Under the pieces are notes generated by a model. That model did not search any database, had not been told where the DNA came from, and was given only the letters and a program-made list of their open reading frames with translations. From contig NZ_JABAID010000006.1 of assembly GCF_012641335.1 (NCBI RefSeq), forward strand, positions 62,001 to 126,000: DNA of 64,000 nucleotides, in the 5' to 3' direction. The DNA comes from Novosphingobium sp. ERN07 (GTDB taxonomy: Bacteria > Pseudomonadota > Alphaproteobacteria > Sphingomonadales > Sphingomonadaceae). The position numbers were made by a program, and so were the translations under genes. This document shows positions 27,666-36,869 of this stretch, in pieces. Position 1 is the first letter of the stretch, and every line of letters starts with the position of its first letter.

Positions 27666-27728
27666 TGCAGCCCAAAAGAAAAACCGCCCCTGTCAGGCCG
27701 ACCGGGGCGGTTTTTCTTTTGGGCTGCA
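27666..27728. terminator. 25-bp perfect palindromic bidirectional terminator
   Basis: Perfect arms of 25 bp (27666-27690 and 27704-27728) flank a 13-nt loop. Each strand reads through GGGGCGG followed by TTTTTCTTTT, so both directions get a GC stem and a U-rich tract. It separates hup (plus strand) from the convergent lipoprotein gene whose stop is 21 bp away. Confidence 0.9.
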
Positions 27729-27748
27729 AAATCGCCGCGTGGGCAGGA

Positions 27749-28609
27749 TCAGGGGGTGATGCGGATCAGCGCGGTTGGCGCTTCCTTGGTGCGGGCGTTG
27801 ACCTTCCATTGCAGCATTTTGCCGGCCGGGCTTGCTGCAGGGCCTTCATCGGTGTTGTTGGCCAGAATCTCGCCATCGGTCACGATGGTCAGCACGCCAT
27901 CAAGCACAGGAATTCCGTCGCCACCGGCCTTTTCGCTCTTTTCGTCAGCCACGGCAGCAGCCATGCCCATGAATGGCGTTCCGGTGGAGGCCGAGGTCAG
28001 GGCAGGGGCATCTATGCGGACGCTGCCATCGGCACGGCGTATCATGGTGACGAAGGGGGTGACCATCGGCAGCTTTTCCACTGTCGGGAAGCTGAAATCG
28101 TGGTCTAGTCTGCCGCTGATGGCGTATTCCACTTCAAAGCGCCCGTCGCCTTTGTCCACCACCGATTTCCAGCCCCTCTGACGGCGAAGGCGGTCTGCAA
28201 ATTCCTGCGCTGCGCGCGGATCTGCCGGATCGATGCCGCCGAGCATCGTTTTCATCATCTGCTCGTCGGACTTCTTCTTCTCTTCCGAAGCGGCTTTGCT
28301 GGCGGCGATGTCCTCTTCCCAGACCTTTTTCTGTTCGGTCAACTCGTCAGCCGTGCATTCGCGTTCATCGCCACTGTCATCGTCATAGCAGGTCGATGGT
28401 TCGAATGTCGCATTGGCGTTCTTGCGCTCACGCTCTTCAGCGGCGAGTTTGGACAGCGCGAGAACGTGGATATCGCCCTTGTAAGCGAAGCTGAACGTAC
28501 CGTCCTTGCGCAACGTGACGTCAGACGTGAAACGGCCCGGCAGCAGCAGGCAACCCGCCAGCAGGAGAAGGGCAGCAACTGCCGTGCCAAATTTGATCGG
28601 ACGATTCAT
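27749..28609 (-). CDS. lipoprotein of unknown function (286 aa)
   Basis: The start at 28609 has AGGGAGGG 6 nt upstream and gives a lipoprotein signal peptide (MNRPIKFGTAVAALLLLAGC) with the lipid-modified cysteine at residue 20. Downstream are a short beta-rich stretch (SDVTLRKDGTFSFAYKGDIHVLAL), a charged acidic/lysine-rich helical region with two cysteines (STCYDDDSGDERECTADEL), and a second beta-rich part. I do not recognise the family; proteins of this kind are common next to rlmB in sphingomonads only as far as this window suggests. It probably sits on the periplasmic face of a membrane. Confidence 0.85.
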   Translation of the reverse strand: MNRPIKFGTAVAALLLLAGCLLLPGRFTSDVTLRKDGTFSFAYKGDIHVLALSKLAAEERERKNANATFEPSTCYDDDSGDERECTADELTEQKKVWEEDIAASKAASEEKKKSDEQMMKTMLGGIDPADPRAAQEFADRLRRQRGWKSVVDKGDGRFEVEYAISGRLDHDFSFPTVEKLPMVTPFVTMIRRADGSVRIDAPALTSASTGTPFMGMAAAVADEKSEKAGGDGIPVLDGVLTIVTDGEILANNTDEGPAASPAGKMLQWKVNARTKEAPTALIRITP

Positions 28610-28629
28610 GTTTGCCCTCCCTTGGCAGC

Positions 28630-29463
28630 TCAAGCTTCGCGCTCAGTTAAGCTTTCGCGTGTCGCCACGGCATAGAGCGCGATTGCTGCCGCGTTCGAAA
28701 CGTTAAGGCTTTCGATTGCCGAGGCAATGGGCAGGCGGGCAATCGCATCGCAGTGCTGCGCAACATTGTGGCGCAGGCCTTCGCCCTCTGCGCCCAGCAC
28801 AAGTGCGACAGGGCCGGCGGGGAGAGCCGAGGGGAACACGGCCTTGCCATCCCCGTCCAGGCCAATACGCCAATAGCCTTCTTCCGACATGCGTTCGAGC
28901 GCGCGGGACAGATTGACCACGCGTACCCACGGCACAATTTCCAGCGCGCCGGATGCAGACTTTGCCAGGGTGCCCGATTCGGGCGGGGCATGACGGTCTT
29001 GCGTTACCAGCGCGGCAACATCGAACGCCGCGCAGGATCGCAGGATCGCGCCGACATTGTGCGGATCGGTCACCGAATCGAGCACGACGATGGTGCGGCC
29101 TTCCGATTCGTCGAGAATGTCATCAAGCACCACATCATCAAGCGGCGCACAATCAAGCACAAGGCCCTGATGCGGCGCATCCTTGGCGACGAGACGGCCA
29201 AGATCTGCGGCTTGCGCATACTCGACCGGCAATGACGAGGGCAGTTCGGCGTCGTGATCATCAAGCATCGCCTGAATCGCCTCGCGTGTGCCCCACAGCT
29301 TTTTCGCATCGCGGTTCGGGTTGGTCAGCGCGGCTTCCACCGCGTGGCGTCCCCACAGGCGGATAGCGCCCGAACTGCCGCGGCCCGAACCGCGCCCGCC
29401 CTTGTTTCGACCGGCGCGCCCGCGCAGTGCGCGGCCCTTGGGTTGATCGTCTTGACGGGGCAT
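28630..29463 (-). CDS. rlmB: 23S rRNA 2'-O-methyltransferase RlmB (TrmH/SpoU family)
   Basis: The 277-residue SPOUT methyltransferase has an Arg/Gly-rich N-terminal tail, an RNA-binding substrate domain (LWGRHAVEAALTNPNRDAKKL), and the catalytic domain with the three SpoU motifs: VLDSVTDPHNVGAILRSC, LVLGAEGEGLRHNV and LPIASAIESLNVSNAAAIALYA, which make the knotted SAM site. It is expected to methylate G2251 of 23S rRNA. The ATG at 29463 has AAGG 7 nt upstream and excludes 20 unlikely residues of the longer frame. It precedes the lipoprotein gene by 20 bp. Confidence 0.92.
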   Translation of the reverse strand: MPRQDDQPKGRALRGRAGRNKGGRGSGRGSSGAIRLWGRHAVEAALTNPNRDAKKLWGTREAIQAMLDDHDAELPSSLPVEYAQAADLGRLVAKDAPHQGLVLDCAPLDDVVLDDILDESEGRTIVVLDSVTDPHNVGAILRSCAAFDVAALVTQDRHAPPESGTLAKSASGALEIVPWVRVVNLSRALERMSEEGYWRIGLDGDGKAVFPSALPAGPVALVLGAEGEGLRHNVAQHCDAIARLPIASAIESLNVSNAAAIALYAVATRESLTEREA

Positions 29464-29636
29464 CGGCGCACCTTTTCTGCAAACTTGTTGGAAAATTCGT
29501 GCCGCGTTTGCCAGCCAGCCCATTGACAGGCAAGTGTCGCTTCGCCAAAGGGACCGCCTCTCGGCCGGACGGTCTCCTCGGAGATCAAAAAATCGGCTTT
29601 CCTTTCGGGGAAATCCGGCACCGGCAGCACTGGTGT

Positions 29637-29722
29637 GGACAGGTGGCCGAGTGGTTAATGGCAGCAGACTGTAAATCTGCCCGCGAGAGCGTACGCTGGT
29701 TCGAATCCAGCCCTGTCCACCA
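29637..29722 (+). tRNA. tRNA-Tyr (GTA)
   Basis: An 86-nt class II tRNA with acceptor GGACAGG/CCTGTCC, discriminator A and an encoded CCA. The anticodon GTA lies at 29671-29673 in the loop of the stem GCAGA/TCTGC, and there is a long variable arm. The extended D-arm reading GCCGAGTGGTTAA is normal for class II tRNAs. Confidence 0.96.
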
Positions 29723-29815
29723 CCGGCTCCTTCAAAAAATCTGATGCGAGCACCCGTTTAAGCGGATGATTAAACTCGCTTGCAAGAGCGGTTCGGTTGC
29801 GCAACGCTGTGCAAC

Positions 29816-30667
29816 ATGAGGACAATCCGTATTCCGGTCGACAATGGCCTTCACATCGTCGCTGACGAATGGGGTGAGCGTGGAGCGCGCACGGTTATTC
29901 TTGGGCATGGTGGCGGACAGACCCGCCATAGCTGGGATCGCGCCGGAATAGATCTTGCCGCCGCAGGTTACCACGTGATCAACTACGATCTGCTCGGCCA
30001 CGGCGAGAGCGATTGGGAGCCGGACGGCGACTATTCGTTTTCGCGGCGCGCGGCGGATATTGCTCAGGTGCGGAAACATGGCGGTGATCGCTGCGCCTTT
30101 GTGGGCGCATCGCTGGGCGGGCTTTCCGCGATGGCGGCAGCGTGCCACGGTACTTTGCCCGATGCGCTGGTGCTGGTCGATGTGGTGGCCCGCCTTTCGG
30201 AAGAGGGCGTGGAGCGGATTGTCGGGTTCATGACTGCCAATCCCGATGGTTTCGGCACACTGGAGGATGCGGCGGACGCGATATCGGCGTACTATCCTGA
30301 TCGCCCCCGTCCGGCGCGGCTCGATGGATTGCGCAAGAATTTGCGGCAAGGCGATGATGGCCGCTTTCATTGGCACTGGGATCCCAAATTCCTTACGAGT
30401 GGGCGGGAACATGGTTCGATAGTCGATCTTCTCGACAAGGCCGACTGGACCGCGCGCGTGCCGACGCTTCTGGTGCGGGGGATGAAGTCGGATATCGTGA
30501 CCGACGCTGGCGTAGCCGATCTTGCTGCGCGCATCGGCCAGCTTGAGGTGGTCGATATCGGTGGGGCTGGGCACATGGTAGCGGGGGACCGCAATGATCA
30601 GTTCAATGCCGCCGTTATCGCCTTTCTCGCGCGGGTCATGCCACCTGCCGGGGGCATGGCTGGGTAG
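29816..30667 (+). CDS. alpha/beta hydrolase
   Basis: The 283-residue protein has an alpha/beta hydrolase fold: oxyanion region VILGHGGGQTRHSWDR, DLLGHGESDW, the nucleophile elbow GASLGG (serine near residue 102), a cap region, the acid in LLVRGMKSDIVTDAG and the histidine in GGAGHMVAGDRN. It resembles peroxidase/epoxide hydrolase or haloalkane dehalogenase-like enzymes, but the substrate cannot be read. There is no signal peptide. The ATG at 29816 removes 12 residues of the longest frame. It is followed 51 bp later by psd. Confidence 0.88.
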   Translation: MRTIRIPVDNGLHIVADEWGERGARTVILGHGGGQTRHSWDRAGIDLAAAGYHVINYDLLGHGESDWEPDGDYSFSRRAADIAQVRKHGGDRCAFVGASLGGLSAMAAACHGTLPDALVLVDVVARLSEEGVERIVGFMTANPDGFGTLEDAADAISAYYPDRPRPARLDGLRKNLRQGDDGRFHWHWDPKFLTSGREHGSIVDLLDKADWTARVPTLLVRGMKSDIVTDAGVADLAARIGQLEVVDIGGAGHMVAGDRNDQFNAAVIAFLARVMPPAGGMAG

Positions 30668-30718
30668 AACCGGGCAAGATTGCTTGTCCCGGCGGCACCC
30701 AGCCCCTAGATGGTGTGA

Positions 30719-31468
30719 ATGTCTGGAGAAATTCTCGATAACCGTGGTCGCGGCACCGCCGGGTGGTCTTGGCCATCCATTCACCCCGAAGGCCGTAAGT
30801 TCGGCCTGATCTCGGCCGCTGTCTGCGCAGGCGCGGCATTCATGGCGTGGGAAACCATTGCCTGGCCGCTGGCGTTCCTTACGCTCGGCATTCTGGCCTT
30901 TTTTCGCGATCCGGTGCGCGTTACGCCGCGCGACGACAGGTTTGTTATTGCCCCAGCTGATGGTTTGATCACGCTGATTCAAAAGGTTCCGCCGCCGCGT
31001 GAGCTCTGCGCCGATGATGGCAGTGGCGTGCGCGGAATGAGCTCCGAGCCGGTCACGCGCGTGTCGATCTTCATGTCGGTGTTCGATGTTCACATCAATC
31101 GGTCGCCCGTTGCAGGAACGATTCGCCGTGTGGTCTATATTCCTGGCAAGTTTCTCAATGCCGATCTCGACAAGGCGAGTGAGGAGAACGAGCGTCAGCA
31201 CTTCCTTGTGGAGCGTGGCGATGGCGTGCAGATCGGCTTTACCCAGATCGCAGGGCTGGTCGCCCGCCGCATCGTGCCTTTCGTAAAGGGCGGCGATATC
31301 GTGGCCGTGGGCCAGCGCGTTGGCCTGATTCGCTTTGGCAGCCGCGTCGACGTCTATCTGCCTGCGGGTACTGAACCCAAAGTGCTGATGGGGCAAAAGA
31401 CCGTCGCCGGTGAAACGATCCTTGCCGAAATCGGTGAGTCTCCGATGCTTGAGGGCATCGGCCAGTGA
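30719..31468 (+). CDS. psd: phosphatidylserine decarboxylase proenzyme
   Basis: The 249-residue protein makes phosphatidylethanolamine from phosphatidylserine at the inner membrane. It has a hydrophobic N-terminal region, the conserved FFRDPVR and [25 protein letters not shown], and [14 protein letters not shown], where self-cleavage at Gly-Ser generates the pyruvoyl group (RFGS takes the place of the LGST of E. coli, as in many alphaproteobacterial short forms). It overlaps pssA by 4 bp, so the two steps of PE synthesis are coupled. Confidence 0.95.
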   Translation: MSGEILDNRGRGTAGWSWPSIHPEGRKFGLISAAVCAGAAFMAWETIAWPLAFLTLGILAFFRDPVRVTPRDDRFVIAPADGLITLIQKVPPPRELCADDGSGVRGMSSEPVTRVSIFMSVFDVHINRSPVAGTIRRVVYIPGKFLNADLDKASEENERQHFLVERGDGVQIGFTQIAGLVARRIVPFVKGGDIVAVGQRVGLIRFGSRVDVYLPAGTEPKVLMGQKTVAGETILAEIGESPMLEGIGQ

Positions 31469-32307
31469 ACAACGGGGATGAGGTTGCGCAGCAGCGCCGT
31501 GGGCGGTTGCCGGGCGGCCTTACCTTGCGGGCGATGGCCCCCAATGCCATCACCACGGCAGCGCTGTGTTCAGGCCTCACCGGTATCCGATTTGCCGTAA
31601 CCGCCGCTTCGGGCACCGATCCGATGCTGGTAGCAGAAGATTGGCGCAAGGCGGTTGCCGCGGTGATCATTGCCGGGATGCTTGATGGCATCGACGGGCG
31701 GATTGCCCGTCTGCTCAACGCGCAATCGCGCTTTGGTGCCGAGCTGGACAGTCTGGCCGATAACGTTTCGTTCGGCGTAGCACCTGCGCTGATCCTTTTT
31801 CTGTGGTCGCTGCAGGAAGCGCCGCGCATTGGCTGGTTTGCGGCGCTGGCCGTTGCGATTGCCTGTGCCTTGCGGCTTGCCCGGTTCAATGCGCGGATCG
31901 ATATCGAAGAACAGCCCCATAAATCCGCAGGTTTTCTGACGGGTGTGCCTGCGCCCGTGGGGGCGGGGCTGGCATTTCTGCCGCTCTATCTGTGGATTGC
32001 CACCGGCAACCCGCTGTTCCGCGAACCCTTGCTGGTTGGCCCGTGGCTGGTGCTCATAGCTTTCCTGATGATATCGAATCTGGCCACACTGAGCTGGACT
32101 TCGCTGCGTCCGCGCAGAAGCGTGCGTCTCGAACTGATGGCATTGGTCGGGTTGATTATCGCAGCGCTGCTGACAGAGCCTTGGCTAACCCTGTCGGGCA
32201 TTTGCATCGTTTACTTGGCGCTGATCCCCCTAGGCGTCTGGCGCTATGCCAAGGTCAAGCGGCAGCGCGGAGTGGTGCTGCGGGGCGAGGCGCTTCCACC
32301 GGCTTGA
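31465..32307 (+). CDS. pssA: CDP-diacylglycerol-serine O-phosphatidyltransferase
   Basis: The 280-residue membrane enzyme condenses CDP-diacylglycerol with serine. The CDP-alcohol phosphotransferase motif DG...AR...G...D...D is visible as [31 protein letters not shown] split across residues 73-104, with several hydrophobic segments. The GTG start overlaps the psd stop (GTGA). The extreme C-terminus overlaps the convergent small membrane protein gene by 53 bp. Confidence 0.94.
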   Translation: MNNGDEVAQQRRGRLPGGLTLRAMAPNAITTAALCSGLTGIRFAVTAASGTDPMLVAEDWRKAVAAVIIAGMLDGIDGRIARLLNAQSRFGAELDSLADNVSFGVAPALILFLWSLQEAPRIGWFAALAVAIACALRLARFNARIDIEEQPHKSAGFLTGVPAPVGAGLAFLPLYLWIATGNPLFREPLLVGPWLVLIAFLMISNLATLSWTSLRPRRSVRLELMALVGLIIAALLTEPWLTLSGICIVYLALIPLGVWRYAKVKRQRGVVLRGEALPPA

Positions 32308-32533
32308 TCATGCGGCGGACGGTGCGTCGCAATTGTGGCGCGGCAAAAGCGCGCGAAGCCTGCGCTTCATGACTGGTAATCCGCACCAGATATTCCCGAT
32401 CCCGTTGCAGCGAACGATATTCTGCAAACAATGCGGTGATCTGGCTCTTGCGCCCTTGCAGCGTCACGAAAATCGTGAACATCGCGAAAACCGCAGCAGC
32501 GGCGAAGACGAGCGTGCAAACCAGAGCGAGCAT
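32255..32533 (-). CDS. small single-pass membrane protein, putatively SOS-controlled
   Basis: The 92-residue protein starts at an ATG with AGGA 8 nt upstream. An N-terminal membrane segment (MLALVCTLVFAAAAVFAMFT) is followed by a basic, arginine-rich cytoplasmic part with a helical stretch (YRSLQRDREYLVRITSHEAQ) and an alanine/proline tail. I do not recognise the family. On the same strand, about 130 bp upstream, a GTTC-N7-GTTC LexA box lies in a possible promoter. Small LexA-controlled membrane proteins can be cell-division inhibitors, such as SidA of Caulobacter, but no sequence similarity to SidA is claimed here. Confidence 0.68.
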   Translation of the reverse strand: MLALVCTLVFAAAAVFAMFTIFVTLQGRKSQITALFAEYRSLQRDREYLVRITSHEAQASRAFAAPQLRRTVRRMIKPVEAPRPAAPLRAAA

Positions 32534-32848
32534 TGCGCCTATCCTTTGACTTCCGGCTCCCCTCAGCCTGTTTCCGACACTTGCCGGAAAGACCTGTGGA
32601 AAACCTGTGAATTGCGATATTGTTCCTGTCCGTCCGAAGAGTGATTCGGATATGGAGCTAATGTTCTCTGTTTGTTCCGATTGGTCAAGCGGAAAAACGC
32701 GCGTTCCTGCGCTGATCGTGCGTAGAACCTCCAATATGCTGACAATTCCGGCAAATCCGTGCTGGATTTTGTTCCTGCGCTGATCTAAGGGCGGCGCGCC
32801 GAAGGGCTTTGCGGGCAAGGTGTCCGTGAACGAGCGCGGCAATCCACA
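32534..32848. other. intergenic region with repeated GTTCCTG segments
   Basis: Besides the LexA box, this stretch holds a 15-bp direct repeat, GTTCCTGCGCTGATC, at about 32704 and again at about 32771. It also holds one DnaA-box-like sequence (TGTGGAAAA, 32595-32603) and presumably the rpsB promoter. I see no supported gene in it on either strand. Confidence 0.5.
32663..32691 (-). promoter_or_regulatory. LexA box within a putative minus-strand promoter
   Basis: GTTCTCTGTTTGTTC (32663-32677) is a direct repeat GTTC-N7-GTTC, the LexA operator of Alphaproteobacteria. On the minus strand a TTGACC hexamer at about 32691-32686 and a weak AACATT 17 bp later place this box in the promoter spacer and -10 region, as expected for repression. 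The leader to the small membrane protein gene is about 120 nt and includes a short hairpin TCCGAA...TTCGGA (32633-32650). Confidence 0.62.
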
Positions 32849-32906
32849 CGGGATGCACTTTCACCGGTGCCGTCAGCGGGGTCTCCGCAGCGGTTCCAGC
32901 ATCCCG
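32849..32906 (+). promoter_or_regulatory. structured rpsB 5' leader (candidate S2 autoregulation)
   Basis: An 8-bp helix CGGGATGC (32849-32856) / GCATCCCG (32899-32906) encloses smaller helices, including the self-complementary CACCGGTG and GCGG...CCGC. It ends 27 bp before the rpsB start codon. In E. coli ribosomal protein S2 represses its own operon through the leader. A similar role here is inference from position and structure. Confidence 0.42.
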
Positions 32907-32933
32907 GAGGCATAACCGGAAAGGAATTCCCCT

Positions 32934-33689
32934 ATGGCGGCACCTGTCGTCACGATGCACCAGCTTATCGAAGCCGGCGCCCACTTCGGGCACCAGACCC
33001 ACCGCTGGAATCCGCGGATGAAGCCGTATATCTTCGGCGCCCGCAACGGTATCCACATTCTCGACCTGTCGCAGACCGTTCCGCTTTTCGCTCGCGCGCT
33101 GGAGTTCATCTCCGCCACCGTGCAGGCCGGCGGCAAGGTGCTGTTCGTCGGCACCAAGCGTCAGGCGCAGGAACCGATCGCACAGGCCGCGCGCGCCGCT
33201 GGTCAGCACTACGTCAATCACCGCTGGCTGGGCGGTATGCTCACCAACTGGAAGACCATTTCCGGTTCGATCAAGCGCTTCAAGGCGCTCGAAGAGCAGC
33301 TTGCCGGTGACACCGCAGGCCTGACCAAGAAGGAAGTCCTCCAGCTCACCCGCGAACGTGACAAGCTCGAACTGTCGCTCGGCGGTATCCGCGACATGGG
33401 CGGTATCCCGGACGTGATGTTCGTGATCGACGCGAACAAGGAAGAGCTGGCGATCAAGGAAGCCAACGTTCTGGGTATCCCGGTCGTCGCGATCCTCGAT
33501 TCGAACGTTTCGCCCGATGGCATCGCATTCCCGGTTCCGGCGAACGATGACGCAAGCCGCGCCATCCGTCTTTACTGCGATGCCGTGGCCGCTGCGGCGA
33601 CCAAGGGTGGTCGTCAGGCTGCTATCGCTTCGGGCGCTGACCTGGGTGCGATGGACGAGCCGCTGGCTGAAGAAGCTGCGGAAGCCTGA
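32934..33689 (+). CDS. rpsB: 30S ribosomal protein S2
   Basis: The 251-residue protein is a typical S2: [56 protein letters not shown] and [27 protein letters not shown]. It is the last-assembled protein of the small subunit, at the head-body junction. The start codon is preceded by AAGGAA at 8 nt. It opens a run with tsf, pyrH and frr in the order usual for many bacteria. Confidence 0.98.
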   Translation: MAAPVVTMHQLIEAGAHFGHQTHRWNPRMKPYIFGARNGIHILDLSQTVPLFARALEFISATVQAGGKVLFVGTKRQAQEPIAQAARAAGQHYVNHRWLGGMLTNWKTISGSIKRFKALEEQLAGDTAGLTKKEVLQLTRERDKLELSLGGIRDMGGIPDVMFVIDANKEELAIKEANVLGIPVVAILDSNVSPDGIAFPVPANDDASRAIRLYCDAVAAAATKGGRQAAIASGADLGAMDEPLAEEAAEA

Positions 33690-33702
33690 TCGGACAATTC
33701 GC

Positions 33703-33788
33703 GTGGCGGTCAGGCTGATTGGGGCTGACCGTCACTGAACTGTCCCGGATGCGATTTACGGGCCGCGGCAGTGCTGCGGCCTTCCCGT
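33703..33788 (+). other. two hairpins in the rpsB-tsf spacer
   Basis: The 121-bp spacer holds an 11-bp stem (33703-33713 with 33725-33735, one G-U pair) and a second, GC-rich hairpin around 33759-33787 followed by GTTTC. They may attenuate or process the transcript between rpsB and tsf. There is no strong T-run. Confidence 0.4.
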
Positions 33789-33810
33789 TTCAAGATAAAG
33801 GATCAACGCA

Positions 33811-34737
33811 ATGGCTTATACTGCCGCTGACGTGAAGAACCTGCGCGAGCGCACTGGCGCCGGCATGATGGACTGCAAGAAGGCTCTCGACGAAGCCGGT
33901 GGCGATTTCGAAGCTGCGGTTGACGCGCTGCGCGCCAAGGGCCTTGCCGCTGCTGCCAAGAAATCGAGCCGCACGGCTGCCGAAGGTCTCGTCGGCATCA
34001 CCGTTTCGGGCACCAAGGGTGTTGCTCTTGAAGTGAACTCGGAAACCGATTTCGTTGCCAAGAACGACCAGTTCCAGGACTTCGTGCGCAAAGCGACCGA
34101 AGTTGCGCTGAACACCGGCGTTGCTGACGTTGAATCGCTCAAGGCTGCTGCCTATCCCGATGGCGGCACCGTTTCGGACAAGCTGACCAACAACGTCGCT
34201 ACCATTGGTGAAAACCAGCAGCTCCGCCGCATCAAGCATGTCGAAGTCGCCAATGGCGTCGTCGTGCCTTACATGCACAACGCCGCAGCGCCGAACCTCG
34301 GCAAGATTGGTGTGCTCGTCGCGCTCGAATCGGAAGCTGCGGCTGACAAGCTCGAAGCTCTGGGCAAGCAGATTGCGATGCACATCGCCGCTGCATTCCC
34401 GCTGGCGCTCAACGCAGATGATCTCGACGCCGAACTGATCGCGCGCGAACGCAAGATCGCGGCTGAAAAGGCTGCGGAAAGCGGCAAGCCCGCCGAAGTT
34501 CAGGCGAAGATGGTCGATGGCGCCGTGGCAAAGTATGCCAAGGAAAACGCACTGCTTTCGCAGATCTTCGTGATGGACAACAAGTCCACCATCCAGCAGG
34601 TCGTCGATGCTGCCGGCAAGGAAGCTGGCGCGAAGATCGTGCTCAAGGACTACGTCCGCTTCCAGCTTGGTGAAGGCATCGAGAAGGAAGAAACCGACTT
34701 TGCTGCCGAAGTGGCTGCTGCCGCCGGCATCAAGTAA
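33811..34737 (+). CDS. tsf: elongation factor Ts
   Basis: The 308-residue protein is EF-Ts, which exchanges GDP for GTP on EF-Tu. The N-terminal UBA-like domain ([37 protein letters not shown], residues 7-43) and the core TDFVAKND motif with its EF-Tu-contacting region are clear. The C-terminal domain ends [18 protein letters not shown]. Its position after rpsB is standard. Confidence 0.98.
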   Translation: MAYTAADVKNLRERTGAGMMDCKKALDEAGGDFEAAVDALRAKGLAAAAKKSSRTAAEGLVGITVSGTKGVALEVNSETDFVAKNDQFQDFVRKATEVALNTGVADVESLKAAAYPDGGTVSDKLTNNVATIGENQQLRRIKHVEVANGVVVPYMHNAAAPNLGKIGVLVALESEAAADKLEALGKQIAMHIAAAFPLALNADDLDAELIARERKIAAEKAAESGKPAEVQAKMVDGAVAKYAKENALLSQIFVMDNKSTIQQVVDAAGKEAGAKIVLKDYVRFQLGEGIEKEETDFAAEVAAAAGIK

Positions 34738-34751
34738 GTCTGGCTTCATTG

Positions 34752-34798
34752 ATCCCCGCAAGGGCGGGCTGGCACTGCCGGCCCGTCGGTGCGGGGAT
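34752..34798 (+). terminator. hairpin between tsf and pyrH
   Basis: ATCCCCGCA (34752-34760) pairs with TGCGGGGAT (34790-34798) and encloses a second GC-rich helix. It follows tsf by 14 bp. Only a short T-rich stretch follows, so it may be a partial terminator. Confidence 0.5.
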
Positions 34799-34880
34799 TG
34801 TTATGTCTGCGCCCTTGGCACGCCCCTTCATAGGGCTATAAGGGCGGCCAATTCCCTTCTGTCATGAGTGCGTCCACCTT

Positions 34881-35603
34881 ATGAGCGTCCCATCGTACAA
34901 GCGCATCCTCCTGAAGCTTTCGGGCGAAGTGCTGATGGGGGAGCAGCAGTTCGGGATTGACACCGATTATGTCGCCCGTGTCGCGCAGGAAGTGAAAGAG
35001 GTCCGGGATTCCGGCCTTCAAATCTGCCTTGTCATCGGTGGCGGAAACATCTTTCGCGGCATGGCGGGCGCGGCCAAGGGCATGGACCGGGCGCAGGCCG
35101 ATTACATGGGTATGCTCGCCACGGTGATGAATGCGCTGGCGATGCAGAATGCGCTCGAGCAGCTTGGCGTGCCCACGCGGGTGCAGTCGGCGGTGCAGAT
35201 GGATCAGGTTTGCGAACCGGTGATCCGCCGCCGTGCGGAACGGCATCTGGAAAAGGGCCGCATCGTGATTTTTGCCGCCGGTGTCGGCGCGCCCTATTTC
35301 ACCACCGATTCAGGCGCTGCGCTGCGCGCGGCCGAAATGAAGTGCGATGCGCTGCTGAAGGGCACCAGCGTGGATGGCGTCTACGATGCAGATCCGAAGA
35401 AGGATGCCGCGGCAAAGCGTTATGAAACCGTGGATTACGACACGGTTCTGGCAGACAATCTGAAAGTCATGGATGCCAGCGCGGTTGCGCTGTGCCGTGA
35501 CAACAACATTCCGATCGTCGTCTTCTCGATCCGCGAACGGGGCAATCTGGCCCGCGTGCTGTCGGGCGAGGGGACGCAGACCATTGTGAAGAAGGACGCC
35601 TGA
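34881..35603 (+). CDS. pyrH: UMP kinase
   Basis: The 240-residue amino-acid-kinase-fold enzyme phosphorylates UMP to UDP. Visible motifs are the [14 protein letters not shown] phosphate-binding start, [11 protein letters not shown], the [18 protein letters not shown] region, and [21 protein letters not shown] with the catalytic aspartate, then [12 protein letters not shown]. It ends 1 bp before frr, so they share an operon. Confidence 0.97.
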   Translation: MSVPSYKRILLKLSGEVLMGEQQFGIDTDYVARVAQEVKEVRDSGLQICLVIGGGNIFRGMAGAAKGMDRAQADYMGMLATVMNALAMQNALEQLGVPTRVQSAVQMDQVCEPVIRRRAERHLEKGRIVIFAAGVGAPYFTTDSGAALRAAEMKCDALLKGTSVDGVYDADPKKDAAAKRYETVDYDTVLADNLKVMDASAVALCRDNNIPIVVFSIRERGNLARVLSGEGTQTIVKKDA

Positions 35604-35604
35604 C

Positions 35605-36162
35605 ATGGCCAAGTACGACAAGGCTGATCTTGAGCGCCGCATGAAGGGCGCTGTGGAATCGCTCAAGGGCGATCTTTCTGGCCTGCGCACGGGCCGCGCA
35701 AACACCGCGCTGCTCGATCCGATCACGGTTGAAGTCTATGGCAGCCACATGCCGCTGGCGCAGGTCGCCACCGTTTCTGCCCCCGAACCGCGCCTGCTTT
35801 CGGTGCAGGTGTGGGACAAGTCCAACGTGACCCCGGTGGAAAAGGCGATCCGTTCGGCGGGCCTTGGCCTCAACCCGATCAACGATGGCAATACCCTGCG
35901 CCTGCCGATCCCGGATCTGACCGAGGAACGCCGCAAGGAGCTGGCCAAGCTAGCCAGCAAATATGCTGAAAACGCCCGCATCGCGATCCGCAATGTGCGT
36001 CGCGATGGCATGGATGCGCTGAAGGCGGACGAGAACAAGAAGGAAATCTCGGAGGACGAGCGCAAGCGCGCCGAGACCGACCTTCAGAAGCTTACCGATG
36101 ACATCATCAAGCAGGCGGATGAAGCTGCGACTGCCAAGGAAAAGGAAATCCTCGGCAAGTGA
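35605..36162 (+). CDS. frr: ribosome recycling factor
   Basis: The 185-residue tRNA-shaped protein splits post-termination ribosomes with EF-G. Characteristic segments are [68 protein letters not shown] and [17 protein letters not shown]. It starts 1 bp after pyrH and overlaps the GTG start of uppS by 4 bp. Confidence 0.97.
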   Translation: MAKYDKADLERRMKGAVESLKGDLSGLRTGRANTALLDPITVEVYGSHMPLAQVATVSAPEPRLLSVQVWDKSNVTPVEKAIRSAGLGLNPINDGNTLRLPIPDLTEERRKELAKLASKYAENARIAIRNVRRDGMDALKADENKKEISEDERKRAETDLQKLTDDIIKQADEAATAKEKEILGK

Positions 36163-36869
36163 CAGCCGTTCCCGCCTCGAATGATGGTGGTGCGGCCTGC
36201 GGTGCACGGCACGTTGCCATCATCATGGATGGCAATGGCCGCTGGGCCAAGAAGCGCATGATGCCGCGCGCCTTCGGGCACAAGCGCGGAGTGGAAACCG
36301 TGCGCGAAATTACCCGCGCGGCAAGGGACTTGGGGCTGGAAGCTCTGACGCTCTATGCGTTCTCGTCCGAGAACTGGAAGCGTCCGGCGGATGAAATTGC
36401 CGATCTGATGGGGCTGCTGCGAACCTTCATCCGCAACGATCTCGAAGAATTCGTCGCCAATAACGTCCGTCTCCAGATCATCGGTGATTATCAGGTGCTT
36501 GCGCCTGATATCGTGGAAATGATCGAAGGTGCGATGGCGCGCACGGCGCATAATACCGGTACGACGGTGGCCATTGCCCTCAACTATGGATCGCAGCAGG
36601 AAATCGCGCGGGCTGCGGCCAAAGCGGCGGCCAAGGGCGAGATCACCGCAGAAGCTATCGAGGCTGAACTCGATACCGCCAGCCTGCCGCCACTCGACCT
36701 GTTGATCCGCACATCGGGCGAAGTGCGTTTGTCCAACTTCCTGTTGTGGCAGGCTGCTTATGCCGAGATGTGGTTCACCGACGTGCTCTGGCCCGACTTC
36801 ACGGCGAGCCATCTGCGTGACGCTTTGAGCCAGTTCTCGGCGCGTGAGAGGCGCTTTGGTGGACGCTGA
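36159..36869 (+). CDS. uppS: undecaprenyl (di-trans,poly-cis) diphosphate synthase
   Basis: The 236-residue cis-prenyltransferase builds the C55 carrier lipid for peptidoglycan and surface polysaccharides. The catalytic loop [16 protein letters not shown] is near residue 21, followed by [24 protein letters not shown] and the C-terminal [23 protein letters not shown] signature split over residues 182-204. The GTG start overlaps frr, and the stop lies within the first codons of cdsA. Confidence 0.96.
   Translation: MTAVPASNDGGAACGARHVAIIMDGNGRWAKKRMMPRAFGHKRGVETVREITRAARDLGLEALTLYAFSSENWKRPADEIADLMGLLRTFIRNDLEEFVANNVRLQIIGDYQVLAPDIVEMIEGAMARTAHNTGTTVAIALNYGSQQEIARAAAKAAAKGEITAEAIEAELDTASLPPLDLLIRTSGEVRLSNFLLWQAAYAEMWFTDVLWPDFTASHLRDALSQFSARERRFGGR

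Noticed and set aside
29732-31396. A 554-codon minus-strand ORF across the hydrolase and psd genes
   Set aside because: It runs antisense to two well-recognised genes and has no recognisable domain.
32595-32603. TGTGGAAAA as a DnaA box or replication origin signal
   Set aside because: A single imperfect box with no cluster, no AT-rich unwinding region and no dnaA or parAB genes nearby.
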